A stretch of 64,000 nt of DNA from Saprospiraceae bacterium (GCA_026129545.1 JAHCHX010000004.1:232740-296739), one strand, 5' to 3'. Counted from the stretch's first letter, positions 17,015-25,783 are shown. Notes: a model not told the origin generated them from the letters alone. Numbers and translations are program-made.

Positions 17015-17380
17015 ATGTCACAGATGAGACTCACCTATTGGATGCTCGCCGCCTTATTTGCCTTGTTCGCACTCGTCCAGTACAACGACCCCGACCCCAT
17101 CCCGTGGATATTGCTCTACGGCGGCGTGACGGTTCATTTCATCATGGCCGCCACGAACAAAATGTATCGCTTGGCCGTCTGGATTTGGTTGGGAGGTTGC
17201 GTGGCATGGGCGGCCATGCTGCTGCCGGATTTCGTTGATTGGATACGCATGGGAAGCCCCACCATCGTTGGTAGCATGAAAGCAGAAGCGCCGTGGATAG
17301 AGCTCACGCGAGAATTTCTCGGCCTCGTCGTGTCGGCCTTGGCCTGCGCTTTTTTGCTTTGGAAAAATCGCGCTCGGTAG
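17015..17380 (+). CDS. TMEM220-family membrane protein
   Basis: 121 residues, about four transmembrane helices. The first two contain LFALVQYNDPDPIPWILLYGG, the signature of the transmembrane-220 family. The last helix is FLGLVVSALACAFLLW. The initial MSQMRLTYWML offers two starts; the second Met (17027) is also possible. Function unknown. It converges with pgeF, with 8 bp between stops. Confidence 0.82.
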   Translation: MSQMRLTYWMLAALFALFALVQYNDPDPIPWILLYGGVTVHFIMAATNKMYRLAVWIWLGGCVAWAAMLLPDFVDWIRMGSPTIVGSMKAEAPWIELTREFLGLVVSALACAFLLWKNRAR

Positions 17381-17388
17381 AGACTCGC

Positions 17389-18141
17389 TCAACAAATACC
17401 GATTGCGGCCAGCATGCGCCCCGTCGCGCCTTTTTCTTTTCTGTAGGAAAAATAATCCTCGTTGTGAAGCACGGTGGAAAAAGGCGAAATTTCCACTTGG
17501 CTTTCTGGCACGCCCGACTGAAAAAGTTGCGCGGCATTTGCCATTTTCAAATCAACCAAAAACTTGCCGCGCCGGGTATCGAATCGCTTGAAATCGGCAT
17601 CGAACATGTCGGCCACCTCGTCGCCCACCTCGAACGAACATTCGTCAATGCAAGTGCCGACATAGGCAAAGCAGTCCGCGCCCATGGTGCCGTATTTCGC
17701 GTGCATAGATTCCAACGTCTTTCGGACAATGCCTGCCGCCGCACCCTTCCAGCCGGCGTGGATGGCCGCCACCGCGCGATTTTTTGCATCAAAAATCAAA
17801 ATGGGCGCACAGTCGGCCACCGATACGGCCAACAGCACCTTCGGCGTGTTGGTCATCAACGCATCGAAGCCCTCCGCGCCACCGGATGCTGTCACAAGGC
17901 GAATTTGGTCGCCATGCACTTGTTTCGACCAAGCCAGTTGCTCGACGGAAAAACCGAGCGCGTCGCAAAAACGGCGTTGGTTCTCGGCCACATTTTCGGG
18001 CGCGTCGTCAGTATATTTTCCCAAATTCAAGGAGGCAAAAGGCGCGGGGCTGACACCGCCATGTCGGGTGCTCTCGGCAGCGGCGACATGGTCGAAAATG
18101 GAGAAAATGCCGGGTCGGCGAAGCAGCGATGTGGAAGTCAT
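17389..18141 (-). CDS. pgeF: Peptidoglycan editing factor PgeF (laccase-domain protein)
   Basis: 250 residues from the ATG at 18141 (MTSTSLLRRPGIFSIF), preferred to an upstream in-frame start. The three metal-binding motifs of the YfiH/PgeF family are all present: LAWSKQVHGD (His), VSVADCAPILIFD (Cys) and AVAAIHAGWKGAAAGI (His). In E. coli PgeF removes wrongly incorporated residues from muropeptide precursors (Ser for Ala), and homologues also have purine-nucleoside phosphorylase-like activity. Length is normal. The FtsX-like permease gene is divergent, 142 bp away. Confidence 0.93.
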   Translation of the reverse strand: MTSTSLLRRPGIFSIFDHVAAAESTRHGGVSPAPFASLNLGKYTDDAPENVAENQRRFCDALGFSVEQLAWSKQVHGDQIRLVTASGGAEGFDALMTNTPKVLLAVSVADCAPILIFDAKNRAVAAIHAGWKGAAAGIVRKTLESMHAKYGTMGADCFAYVGTCIDECSFEVGDEVADMFDADFKRFDTRRGKFLVDLKMANAAQLFQSGVPESQVEISPFSTVLHNEDYFSYRKEKGATGRMLAAIGIC

Positions 18142-18282
18142 TTTTGATGCAACGGCAAAGCGAGTTATAGTGTTTACCCCCCCAAACACCGTGATTTATC
18201 GAATTTTGCAAACCTTGTCTCTATTTCGAGCAAACAAGGGAAAAAGGCACATTACTTTTGAATCCGCAATTCGCAATCAACA

Positions 18283-19521
18283 ATGCCTTTTTCAGAAATA
18301 CTCAGCATGGCCTTTCAGAGCATCCGCACCAATATGCTGCGGGCGGTGCTCACCTTGCTCATCATCGCGTTCGGCATCATGGCGCTGGTGGGCATCCTAA
18401 CGGCCATTGATGCCATCGCGTATTCGCTCAACGACAACTTTTCGGGTCTGGGCGCCAATTCGTTCACCATTCAGCGCAAATGGGCAGAAGTGAAAAGCAA
18501 TCAGGGCGGCCGCCGCAAGAAAGTGGGCGAGGCCATCCGATACAAGGACGCGATGGATTTCAAAAACCGCTACCAGTTTCCCGCAAAGGTATCGGTTTCC
18601 TTCTGGGCCACGAATTTGGCCTCTGTGAAGTATCAAGACGAGAAAACCAACCCCAACATCGGTTTTGTGGGTGTGGACGAAAACTACTTCTCCGTAAAAG
18701 GGCTTGACATCGAGCATGGTCGAGCATTCTCCAAAATGGAAGTGGACGACGGACAGGCAAGAGTGGTCATCGGGCAGGAAATCGCCAAAAAACTATTCAA
18801 CAACAAACCAGAAAGAGCGCTCGACCAAGTGGTCATCGTCGGCAACAACCGCTATCGCGTGGTCGGCGTTTTGAAATCGAAAGGAGCCTCCATGGGCAAC
18901 TCGCAAGACCGCGCCGTGTATGCTCCCGTCGCCAATGTGCGCTCGCTTTATGGCACCAATGAAACCGACTACGAGCTCGTCGTGGCCGTGAACAATGCGA
19001 CCGACATGGACGAGGCGCAATCCGAGGCGATGGGGCTGATGCGCCAAATCAGAGGGCTTAGGCCCGGCGAGGAAGACGATTTTGAAATTTTTGCCAGCGA
19101 CAGCTTGGTCTCCATTTTGAAAGAAAACACCGCCACGCTGCGCCTCGCCACCATCGCCATTGGCTTGATGACCTTGCTGGGCGCAGCCATTGGCCTCATG
19201 AACATCATGCTGGTGAGCGTGACGGAACGCACCCGCGAAATCGGCATCTACAAGGCGCTCGGTGCCACTCGGCGCAGCATCTTGACCCAGTTTCTCACAG
19301 AGGCGGTCGTGATTTGCCAAATAGGCGGCCTGGTCGGCATTTTCCTCGGCATCCTTGTCGGCAATATCGTGACCCCGCTGCTCGGCGGCAGCTTCCTGAT
19401 TCCCTGGGGATGGATGTTCCTCGGGTTCACCCTCTGCATGATTGTGGGCGTGGTGTCAGGCTTCTACCCGGCGCTCAAAGCCGCTCGTCTCGACCCCATC
19501 GAGTCGCTGCGCTACGAATAA
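18283..19521 (+). CDS. MacB-like ABC transporter permease
   Basis: 412 residues. An N-terminal helix (MLRAVLTLLIIAFGIMALVGILTAI) is followed by a periplasmic MacB_PCD domain (~45-280) and three C-terminal helices of the FtsX fold (TIAIGLMTLLGAAIGLMNIMLVSVTERTREIGIYKALGATRRSILTQFL...). The motif ERTREIGIYKALGA is the coupling helix that contacts the ATPase. It belongs to the lipoprotein/macrolide MacB-type group. The partner ATPase is not in the window, so either it lies elsewhere or this is an orphan permease. The gene is directly followed by a MITE-like insertion that starts 3 bp after the stop. Confidence 0.92.
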   Translation: MPFSEILSMAFQSIRTNMLRAVLTLLIIAFGIMALVGILTAIDAIAYSLNDNFSGLGANSFTIQRKWAEVKSNQGGRRKKVGEAIRYKDAMDFKNRYQFPAKVSVSFWATNLASVKYQDEKTNPNIGFVGVDENYFSVKGLDIEHGRAFSKMEVDDGQARVVIGQEIAKKLFNNKPERALDQVVIVGNNRYRVVGVLKSKGASMGNSQDRAVYAPVANVRSLYGTNETDYELVVAVNNATDMDEAQSEAMGLMRQIRGLRPGEEDDFEIFASDSLVSILKENTATLRLATIAIGLMTLLGAAIGLMNIMLVSVTERTREIGIYKALGATRRSILTQFLTEAVVICQIGGLVGIFLGILVGNIVTPLLGGSFLIPWGWMFLGFTLCMIVGVVSGFYPALKAARLDPIESLRYE

Positions 19522-19536
19522 ATGATGCCGGAGCCA

Positions 19537-19831
19537 CACTATTGGACATTTTCGAATTTGCCGCGAAGCCACAAAGACGCAAAGCAAAAAACTCATTGAT
19601 TTGCCGCATTTTGCGAGAGTGTTCAGAAAAGTGTGTCAAACCATACCGGATGTTTTCTTTTTACGCAATGAACGCCGCGCTTAAAGGAATGTAAATTATT
19701 GAAAACCAAAACTCTGTGCCCTTCGTGCCTCTGTGTTTTCTTATCGTCTCCCTTGGGATGACACAGTTTTCTGAACACTCTCCATTTTGCGCCTTTGCAT
19801 CTTTGCAGCACAAAAATAATGTCCAATAGTG
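19537..19831. mobile_element. MITE-like element with nested inverted repeats
   Basis: The ends are CACTATTGGACATT (19537-19550) and its exact inverse (19818-19831). Inside, 19615-19638 and 19759-19782 form a second inverted pair, 24 bp with one mismatch, and CAAAGAyGCAAAG-type sequences near 19571 and 19791 form a third. No ORF of meaning. The interval also holds a CTCTGTGCCCTTCGTGCCTCTGTG-type run (19710-19735) like those found in many degenerate genomic repeats. It is flanked by direct repeats ATGCCGGAGC at 19525-19534 and 19833-19842, which look like a 10-bp target duplication. No transposase is present, so mobilisation would be in trans. Confidence 0.7.
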
Positions 19832-19883
19832 CATGCCGGAGCACTCATACTTCAAACCATCGTTCGCCTCGTCGCGATTTATC

Positions 19884-20234
19884 ATGGAAAAAGAAACTCC
19901 AACCTATTTTGACCTCGTGTATGCCGTGGTGCGTCAGGTGCCGCGAGGCCGGGTGACGAACTACGGAGCCATTGCCGACTTTTTGGCCTTAGGTGCGTCG
20001 CGCATGGCTGGTTGGGCACTCAATCACTGCAAACCGGGCGATGGGGTTCCGGCCCACCGCGTCGTGAATCGCAAGGGCGAACTCAGTGGCCGCAATCATT
20101 TTCCAACTCCCACCATGATGCAAGAACTATTGGAAAATGAAGGCGTGAAAGTGGAAAACAACCGTGTGGTTGATTTTGAAAAATTGTTTTGGAGTCCGGC
20201 TGCCGAATTGGGCGACCAATGGGAGGCGTTCTAA
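19884..20234 (+). CDS. Alkyltransferase-like (MGMT/ATL) DNA-binding protein
   Basis: 116 residues from ATG 19884 (a longer form could begin at ATG 19833). The helix-turn-helix region of O6-alkylguanine-DNA alkyltransferases is clear (VVRQVPRGRVTNYGAIADFLA...ASRMAGWALNHCKPGDGVPAHRVV). The acceptor cysteine motif PCHRV is PAHRV here, with Ala at the Cys position, so this is an ATL protein: it can bind O6-alkylguanine and direct repair to the nucleotide-excision pathway but cannot transfer the alkyl group. Typical length for an ATL (~110). It overlaps nothing and precedes the aminotransferase by 10 bp. Confidence 0.88.
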   Translation: MEKETPTYFDLVYAVVRQVPRGRVTNYGAIADFLALGASRMAGWALNHCKPGDGVPAHRVVNRKGELSGRNHFPTPTMMQELLENEGVKVENNRVVDFEKLFWSPAAELGDQWEAF

Positions 20235-20244
20235 CCGAAATCGT

Positions 20245-21417
20245 ATGCTATCACATCGCCAGCTCTTCTTGCGCCATGTCGCCCAAACCTCGCCCACGCC
20301 GCTTGCGCTCGAAATTGCCCGTGCCGAAGGCTGCTGGCTCTACGACTTGGATGGCAAAAAATACCTCGACCTCATCGCCGGCATCGGGCCAAGTGTGTTG
20401 GGGCATCGGCACCCAAGCGTGCAAGCGGCGGTGCAACAACAACTCGATTCTTATTGGCACACCCTCGTCTATGGCGAATATGTGCTCTCCCCTCAGGTCA
20501 AGCTCGCGCAATTGCTGGCTGCTCATCTGCCCGGCCTCGATTCCGTCTATTTCGTGAGCACGGGCACCGAGGCCTGCGAAGGAGCGATGAAACTTGCCAA
20601 ACGCTGCACAGGCCGCCCCAATTTTGTCGCTTGCCGCAACGCTTATCACGGCAGCACACAAGGCGCGGCCAGCCTCATGTCGCCTACCGATTTCACGCTC
20701 GCATACCATCCATTGCTGCCCGGCATGGCGCATATTGATTTCAATCGAGCGGAGGATTTGGAAAAAATAGACCGCCACACGGCGGCAGCGGTGGTAGAAA
20801 CGGTGCAAGGCGAGGCAGGCATCATTCCGCCACGCCCCGAATGGCTTCAGGCATTGCGTCGTCGGTGCGACGAAACGGGGGCGCTGCTGATTTTGGATGA
20901 GATTCAGGCGGGAATGGGGCGCACGGGGAGCCTGTTCGCTTTTGAAAAATACGGCATCGAGCCCGACATCCTGCTGCTCGGCAAAGGCTTCGGTGGCGGA
21001 ATGCCACTCGGCGCGTTCGTTGCCCGACGCGAGCTGATGCAGGCCTTGACCCACGACCCCGTGCTGGGGCACATCACCACGTTCGGGGGCCATCCGGTGT
21101 GCGCAGCGGCGGGTTTGGCGACGTTGGAAGTTTTGCTGAAAGGCGATTTGTTGGCACAAGTTCCTGAGAAAGAAGCTCTTTTTATGAAACTCCTCGTTCA
21201 TCCCACCATCAAAGAAGTGCGCAGCGCAGGGCTTTGGCTGGCAGTGGATGTGGGCGATGCGGCAAAAGTGCAGGCGGTCATTCGGCATTGCATCGCCAAT
21301 GGGGTCATCACCGATTGGTTTTTGTTCAACGACCGAAGCCTGCGTATTGCGCCGCCATTGACGATTTCAGCGGCGGAAATTCGATTCGCCTGCGAGGTGA
21401 TTTTGAGCGGTTTGTAA
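20245..21417 (+). CDS. Class III aminotransferase (acetylornithine/ornithine type)
   Basis: 390 residues from ATG 20245 (MLSHRQLFLRHVAQTSPTPLALEIARAEG); the longer upstream frame overlaps the preceding gene. Fold-type I PLP enzyme: YDLDGKKYLDLIAGIGPSVLGHRHP, STGTEACEGAMKLAKRCTGR, ILDEIQAGMGRTGSLFA, and the Lys of LLLGKGFGGGMPLGAF as Schiff-base residue. Class III members convert omega-amino donors such as acetylornithine, ornithine or 4-aminobutyrate; the exact substrate cannot be assigned. There is no arginine-biosynthesis neighbour. A hairpin terminator follows 1 bp after the stop. Confidence 0.9.
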   Translation: MLSHRQLFLRHVAQTSPTPLALEIARAEGCWLYDLDGKKYLDLIAGIGPSVLGHRHPSVQAAVQQQLDSYWHTLVYGEYVLSPQVKLAQLLAAHLPGLDSVYFVSTGTEACEGAMKLAKRCTGRPNFVACRNAYHGSTQGAASLMSPTDFTLAYHPLLPGMAHIDFNRAEDLEKIDRHTAAAVVETVQGEAGIIPPRPEWLQALRRRCDETGALLILDEIQAGMGRTGSLFAFEKYGIEPDILLLGKGFGGGMPLGAFVARRELMQALTHDPVLGHITTFGGHPVCAAAGLATLEVLLKGDLLAQVPEKEALFMKLLVHPTIKEVRSAGLWLAVDVGDAAKVQAVIRHCIANGVITDWFLFNDRSLRIAPPLTISAAEIRFACEVILSGL

Positions 21418-21465
21418 CGCCAACTTTCAGTAGGCAAATCTCTGTGCGCCAACTGAAAGTTAGCG
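21418..21465 (+). terminator. Terminator hairpin after the aminotransferase
   Basis: CGCCAACTTTCAGT (21418-21431) and ACTGAAAGTTAGCG (21452-21465) pair over 14 bases with one mismatch, with a 20-nt loop. It begins right after the stop. The USP gene converges from the other side. Confidence 0.65.
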
Positions 21466-21559
21466 TCACAAAAAATCCGGCTGCCCGCGAAAACGAACAA
21501 CCGGAACGTCTGTCAGGGAAGAACCGCTCTCCACTTTATCCTCTTGAAAATATTTGCAG

Positions 21560-22417
21560 TCAACTTTCCGTCCATCTCACGGGCACTGCCAAAACAGGCA
21601 GTTTTGAGTGGTTGATAGTGTCTTCGGTGACGCTTCCAAACAAAACATGAGACAATCCCTGTCGCTGGTGCGTCGCCATGGCTATCATATCAGCGTCGTA
21701 GTGTTCTGCTGCGGAAAGGATGGTGGAATCCTCGAAGAAGGCACTCATCGTCATCACTACGTCGGGTTTTTCCAGACCTGCTGCTTCGGCCAGCCGATTT
21801 TTCATTGCCTCGGCAGAGCCATCCGTCGGAAAGCCAGCTGGGTTGTTGAGATACAGGACTTTGACCGTGAAGCCAAAAATCTTTTGCCATTTTGCCAAAT
21901 AACGGAATATGCCTTGTTGGTCGTCCTTGAGCGTGGAGGGCAAGAGCACTGTCTTGACATCAAGCCGTTCTACACCCTCTGGCACCACCAACACCGGGCA
22001 AGGGGCCGTGCGAATCACTTTTTCCGTGTTGGAGCCGATGAGAAATTCTTTCAGACCCGACGCGCCTTTCGTGCCCATCACCACCAAATCCACCGTGTCC
22101 ACCTCGGACACCTCGCGGATGGAAGTGTGCAAAAAGCCGTCTTCCACGCGCATATCTATTTTCAATTTTGCAAACACTGGATTTTCACTCAACTCAAGCG
22201 AAAGTTTTTCCAAGGCAGCAATGGCCGATTCGTCGTATTCCGGGTCTTCGACATGGGCAACGGCCCGAGCGTATTCTGGTGGTGTGGAGTAAATGGTCGC
22301 CACGTTCACATGAAGCAGTTCGAGCCTTGCGCCACTTTTTGCGGCGATTTCGGCAGCCACCCACAACGCATTCTTGGAATTAGGAGAGAAATCAATAGGA
22401 ACCAGTATTTTCTTCAT
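21560..22417 (-). CDS. Universal stress protein, two USP domains
   Basis: 285 residues. Domain 1 (~1-150) begins MKKILVPIDFSPNSKNALWVAAEIA and ends with the ATP-binding pattern VMGTKGASGLKEFLIGSNTEKVI (GxxGxxx...GS form). Domain 2 (~160-285) contains AMATHQRQGLSHVLFGSVTEDTI and LPVLAVP. Both keep the GSxTE-type loop, so both can probably bind nucleotide. The tandem form is common in Bacteroidota. It is usually induced by starvation, but no regulatory site is evident here. Confidence 0.93.
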   Translation of the reverse strand: MKKILVPIDFSPNSKNALWVAAEIAAKSGARLELLHVNVATIYSTPPEYARAVAHVEDPEYDESAIAALEKLSLELSENPVFAKLKIDMRVEDGFLHTSIREVSEVDTVDLVVMGTKGASGLKEFLIGSNTEKVIRTAPCPVLVVPEGVERLDVKTVLLPSTLKDDQQGIFRYLAKWQKIFGFTVKVLYLNNPAGFPTDGSAEAMKNRLAEAAGLEKPDVVMTMSAFFEDSTILSAAEHYDADMIAMATHQRQGLSHVLFGSVTEDTINHSKLPVLAVPVRWTES

Positions 22418-22535
22418 AGTGCAGTAAATTTAGTCAATTGCCGCAAAGGTGTGGGCAGTGTGGCTGCTAGAAGATGATACAGGTCAGGCTAAGGGGTGAT
22501 TCGAACGCAACGCTCCTCGGCGAGATGAAAAATCG

Positions 22536-22920
22536 TTAATTGTCCTCGTTTTTCTTTTTCAACGCCTTTTCCGCTTTTTCAACCAAAGCAATGTCAACAC
22601 CCAAAATATCCTGAATAGTGGTTTTGTCAAAACCACGAGCGAGCATATTCTGAATAATGGTGAAGCGGGTTATTTCCATGTCCTTCTCCATGCCTACCTT
22701 GATGCTTTCCTGGCGCTAAGCTTCTTGAATTGCCTCAATGATGCCCGTGGATTCTCCGTTTTTGGTGAACGACTCAATTTGACGGTCAAAATGATGGATG
22801 AATTCAGGTTCTTCAGAACTCGTGTAGTACTTGATGAAGCCCAACAATCGCCTGATTTTTTCTTGTGCGACACCTTGTTGAAAGAGCTTTCTCACCAGAC
22901 GTACCTTGATTTGCAATAGA
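22536..22920 (-). pseudogene. Second Rpn/transposase-like nuclease remnant with an in-frame stop
   Basis: In one reading frame from about 22917 down to 22536 the sequence encodes IKVRLVRKLFQQGVAQEKI..., then YYTSSEEPEFIHHFDRQIES, then an in-frame TAG (22716-22718), then RQESIKVGMEKDMEITRFTI and finally FDKTTIQDILGVDIALVEKA before TAA. This matches the C-terminal part of Rpn nucleases, and the last helical motif resembles the end of the remnant at 13045-13458. The amber codon and the missing catalytic N-terminus show it is dead. A hairpin (22918-22975) abuts the remnant at its upstream side. Confidence 0.75.
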
Positions 22921-22975
22921 CTTGTCGCGGTGGAGGGCTTTCCCTTCACTCAAAGCCCTTCACCGCGACAAGCCT
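22918..22975 (-). terminator. Large hairpin terminator of the DUF2851 gene
   Basis: Two 24-base arms (22918-22941 and 22952-22975) pair with about 3 mismatches around a 10-nt loop. The right arm overlaps the DUF2851 stop codon. The size suggests a transposon-derived palindrome reused as a terminator. Confidence 0.6.
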
Positions 22976-24242
22976 ATTTTAAAATCGAATTTCCAATCGC
23001 GCATTCCAAACACCGTTTTGCATCGCAGTAGCGCGTTTTCAGGTGAATCAACGCCTGCGTCTGGTAGGCATTTTTGGCCGAAACGCCCAAATCAGCCCAG
23101 CCCTCCACAATGGCGTTGGCTTCGGGCGGCATCTCTTCGAGCAGGCTCAGGGCGCGTTTTTGAAACGCCTCTTGCTCGTGTGTTTTCCCGTAATGAAAAA
23201 GAAAAGGCGCGATGGTGTTGATGAGCAGCAGGTGCACGAAGTCGCGGCCCAGATGTTTCGCGCGTTTTACCGACGGCTTGTCGAACTGAAAATGGGTGAG
23301 CCAGTAGTCGCCCGGCTGCACATCGAAGAGATTTTCGAGCTCGCGCAGGTGTTTTGCTTCCAGAATTTTGGAAAACAAATGCGCCGACTGATGCACGAGC
23401 GCGGCGAATTGCGCCAGCCGCACGGTGGGAAAATTGGCTGGCCGGAGCCGCAAAAATTTCCACTGCGAGGTCGCCAACGGCGCGAGGTTGTACTTGTGTT
23501 TCAAAAACTTGTACTCTTGCGTCAATGCCCTCGGCCACTCGTCTTCGAAGGTTTCTTCCAAAAAACCGGCCTGCCCGAACAAAAGCGCCTCCACCTGTTT
23601 CAAGTCGTTTTTGTGTTTCGCCAAAGTCAACAAAGGCAACGAGCGCGCCAGCGCCTCGAAAGGTTCGGCGTTGACTTTTAGGCCAAAATTGCGTGCCAGC
23701 AGGCGGTAAAACGCTTCTTCCCAGTGGTTCTCCGTCGTGGCGAGCATCTCGGCGACGGCGGCGGTTTTTTGTTCCAGCCGCTCCACCAACAGCCGGTCGA
23801 GCCAGTTGAGCCGCACGATGTCGGGGATGTTTTTGAAAAAACTTTGGCAGGGAATCCATGCACGCTCGTGTTCGAGGCGCTGATAGTTTTCCAAAATTTT
23901 GGCTGGGATGCGCCCTCGCAACTCCAGACAGGGAATCCGCTCGCCCGATGCGCGGGCGACGGGCTGGTCTTCTTCCAGCACGACGTGCAGCACCACGTTG
24001 TCGTAGGCCGCGTCGCCGCTGTGGCGGTGGGCGAGCCATTCGGAGGCGCGGAGGTGGAGTTCCACGTTGCCCGCCCAAACCGTGTCGCCGATGCGCAGGC
24101 GGGCGTTGAAAAAGTCTGGCCCGGCGTGGTCGTTCCATTCGCCGGGGTGCAGGATTTCGAGCGGTTGGCCGTCGGTGGTGGTGAGTTGTTGCGCGTCGAA
24201 GCGTCGCCAGCGCCAGAGGAAGTGGAGGAAGGATTCGCGCAT
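22974..24242 (-). CDS. DUF2851 family protein
   Basis: 422 residues. The start MRESFLHFLWRWRRFDAQQL and the following HPGEWNDHAGPDFFNARLRIGDTVWAGNVELHLRASEW are signatures of DUF2851, with a predicted nuclease-like core (N..G.DF..A...., ..GNVE.H). Toward the end a four-Cys-type element (CDAKRCLECAIG) suggests a bound metal. The family is confined mainly to Bacteroidota and its function is unknown; no experimental role can be quoted. The gene is GC-rich. Its promoter-like box lies ~200 bp upstream, separated by the repeats at 24246-24407. Confidence 0.88.
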   Translation of the reverse strand: MRESFLHFLWRWRRFDAQQLTTTDGQPLEILHPGEWNDHAGPDFFNARLRIGDTVWAGNVELHLRASEWLAHRHSGDAAYDNVVLHVVLEEDQPVARASGERIPCLELRGRIPAKILENYQRLEHERAWIPCQSFFKNIPDIVRLNWLDRLLVERLEQKTAAVAEMLATTENHWEEAFYRLLARNFGLKVNAEPFEALARSLPLLTLAKHKNDLKQVEALLFGQAGFLEETFEDEWPRALTQEYKFLKHKYNLAPLATSQWKFLRLRPANFPTVRLAQFAALVHQSAHLFSKILEAKHLRELENLFDVQPGDYWLTHFQFDKPSVKRAKHLGRDFVHLLLINTIAPFLFHYGKTHEQEAFQKRALSLLEEMPPEANAIVEGWADLGVSAKNAYQTQALIHLKTRYCDAKRCLECAIGNSILK

Positions 24243-24245
24243 ATT

Positions 24246-24320
24246 GAAGTCATTAAGCTCATTGAGTCATTGAAGCCATTAAGTTTATTAGGTCATTGAG
24301 GTCATGAGGTCATTGCATGA
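24246..24320. repeat. Degenerate CATTRAG short repeats
   Basis: Seven or more nearly regular occurrences of GTCATTAAG, CATTGAG and TCATTGAA-type 8-10-mers follow one another just upstream of the DUF2851 start. Such arrays are common non-coding filler in this phylum. No ORF. Confidence 0.5.
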
Positions 24321-24372
24321 TTGGCTGTAAATTCGGAATTTCATAAAAAAGCGAATTGAACACTCTTACCTG

Positions 24373-24407
24373 AGTTGTCATTCTGAGCGAAGAGAAGAAT
24401 GACAACT
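24373..24407. repeat. Palindromic hairpin repeat
   Basis: AGTTGTCATTCT (24373-24384) and AGAATGACAACT (24396-24407) pair perfectly over 12 bp with an 11-nt loop. GTCATTCTGAGCGAAG-type palindromes are recurrent in several genomes. Confidence 0.5.
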
Positions 24408-24451
24408 TTTGGAGACGCACTCATGTTTCGCGTCGGCTATTGGCGAGGTAG

Positions 24452-24482
24452 CAAAAGTATGGCATAAATAACACTCACACAA
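24452..24482 (-). promoter_or_regulatory. Promoter candidate for DUF2851
   Basis: Read on the minus strand: TTG (24480-24482), 20-bp spacer, TACTTTTG (24452-24459), a full consensus match. Transcription would start near 24445, giving a ~200-nt leader that includes the palindrome at 24373-24407. Confidence 0.5.
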
Positions 24483-24496
24483 TGCCAAATGTGGCC

Positions 24497-25783
24497 TTAC
24501 CCCTCCAAATCCCGCCCAATGTCCCGCCGAAAATACTTGTCCTCGAATTGTACCACTTTGGCGCTTCGCTTCGATTTGCGGATGGCTGCTGCGATATCTT
24601 TCCCAAAACTCGTCAGCGCAACCACCCTTCCGCCAGCCGTGACGCACCCTGCTTCCGTGGCGGCTGTGCCCGCATGAAACGCCATGCTATCTTTCACCTG
24701 CTCCAAGCCCGTGATGGCTTTCCCTTTTTGGTAGTCGCCCGGGTAGCCGCCACTCACCAGAAAAATGGTGGCAGCCGTGCGTTTGTCGACGCGGATTTTC
24801 ACGCGGCCAAGCGTGCCTTTGGCGCAATTGTCGAACAAGACGACAAGGTCGTTTTTCAGGCGAGGCAACACTACTTCGGTCTCTGGGTCGCCCATGCGGC
24901 AGTTGTACTCGATGACGTAAGGCGCGCCGTTGACATTTATCAGGCCGAAAAAAATGAAGCCTTTGTAGGGGATTTTTTCTTTTTCCAACCCCTTTACCGT
25001 CGGGCGGATGATGCGCTCCTCCACTTTTTGCCACATCGCCTCATCCACAAACGGCACGGGGCTGACGGCACCCATGCCACCCGTGTTTGGCCCTGTGTCG
25101 CCTTCGCCGACGCGCTTGTAGTCTTTGGCTTCGGGCAGAATTTTGTAGGTCTTCCCGTCAGTCAGAACGAAGACGCTAAACTCGATGCCGCTCAAAAATT
25201 CTTCCACCACCACGCGATGGCCAGCGGTGCCGAATTTGCCCCCCAACATTTCCCGAAATTCCCGCTCTGCCTCCGCATGGCTTTGGCATATCACCACGCC
25301 CTTGCCTGCGGCGAGGCCGTCGGCTTTGAGCACGATGGGGAGCGGGTGTTTTGCCAAATATCGCAAACCATCTTCCACATTTTCCCCTGTAAATTCACGG
25401 TAAGCAGCGGTCGGAATGTGGTGGCGCTGCATGAATTTTTTGCTCCAAGCCTTTGAGCCTTCCAGCACGGCGCCTGCCTTGGAGGGGCCGATGACGGGGA
25501 TGTGGCGCAGTTTTTCGTTTTCTTGAAAATAATCCCAGATGCCTCGCACGAGCGGTTCTTCCGGGCCGACGACGAGCATATCAATCTCATGCTCCAAGCA
25601 AAATCGCCCCACAGCCTCGAAGTCAAGTGGGTTCAATGCGACATTTTGCCCACAGGCGGATGTGCCGGCATTGCCGGGGGCGACGAAAAGTTGGGAGCAG
25701 CGCGGGCTGCGAGCGAGTTTCCATGCAAAGGCGTGTTCGCGGCCACCTGAGCCGAGCAGGAGGATGCGTTGTTGGTTGTTCAT
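24497..25783 (-). CDS. purD: Phosphoribosylamine-glycine ligase (GARS)
   Basis: 428 residues from ATG 25783 (MNNQQRILLLGSGGREHAFAWKL). PurD makes glycinamide ribonucleotide from phosphoribosylamine, glycine and ATP in purine synthesis. The ATP-grasp signatures are complete: LLLGSGGREHAFAWKL, DMLVVGPEEPLVRGI, VIGPSKAGAVLEGSKAWSK, VLKADGLAAGKGV, GPNTGGMGA, YNCRMGDPETE. Length is normal (~425). The frame stays open 432 bp further upstream through the heptamer array, but those residues are only repeat translation and lie outside the family. The first codons (AAC AAC CAA CAA) already resemble the array. No other purine gene is adjacent. Confidence 0.95.
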   Translation of the reverse strand: MNNQQRILLLGSGGREHAFAWKLARSPRCSQLFVAPGNAGTSACGQNVALNPLDFEAVGRFCLEHEIDMLVVGPEEPLVRGIWDYFQENEKLRHIPVIGPSKAGAVLEGSKAWSKKFMQRHHIPTAAYREFTGENVEDGLRYLAKHPLPIVLKADGLAAGKGVVICQSHAEAEREFREMLGGKFGTAGHRVVVEEFLSGIEFSVFVLTDGKTYKILPEAKDYKRVGEGDTGPNTGGMGAVSPVPFVDEAMWQKVEERIIRPTVKGLEKEKIPYKGFIFFGLINVNGAPYVIEYNCRMGDPETEVVLPRLKNDLVVLFDNCAKGTLGRVKIRVDKRTAATIFLVSGGYPGDYQKGKAITGLEQVKDSMAFHAGTAATEAGCVTAGGRVVALTSFGKDIAAAIRKSKRSAKVVQFEDKYFRRDIGRDLEG

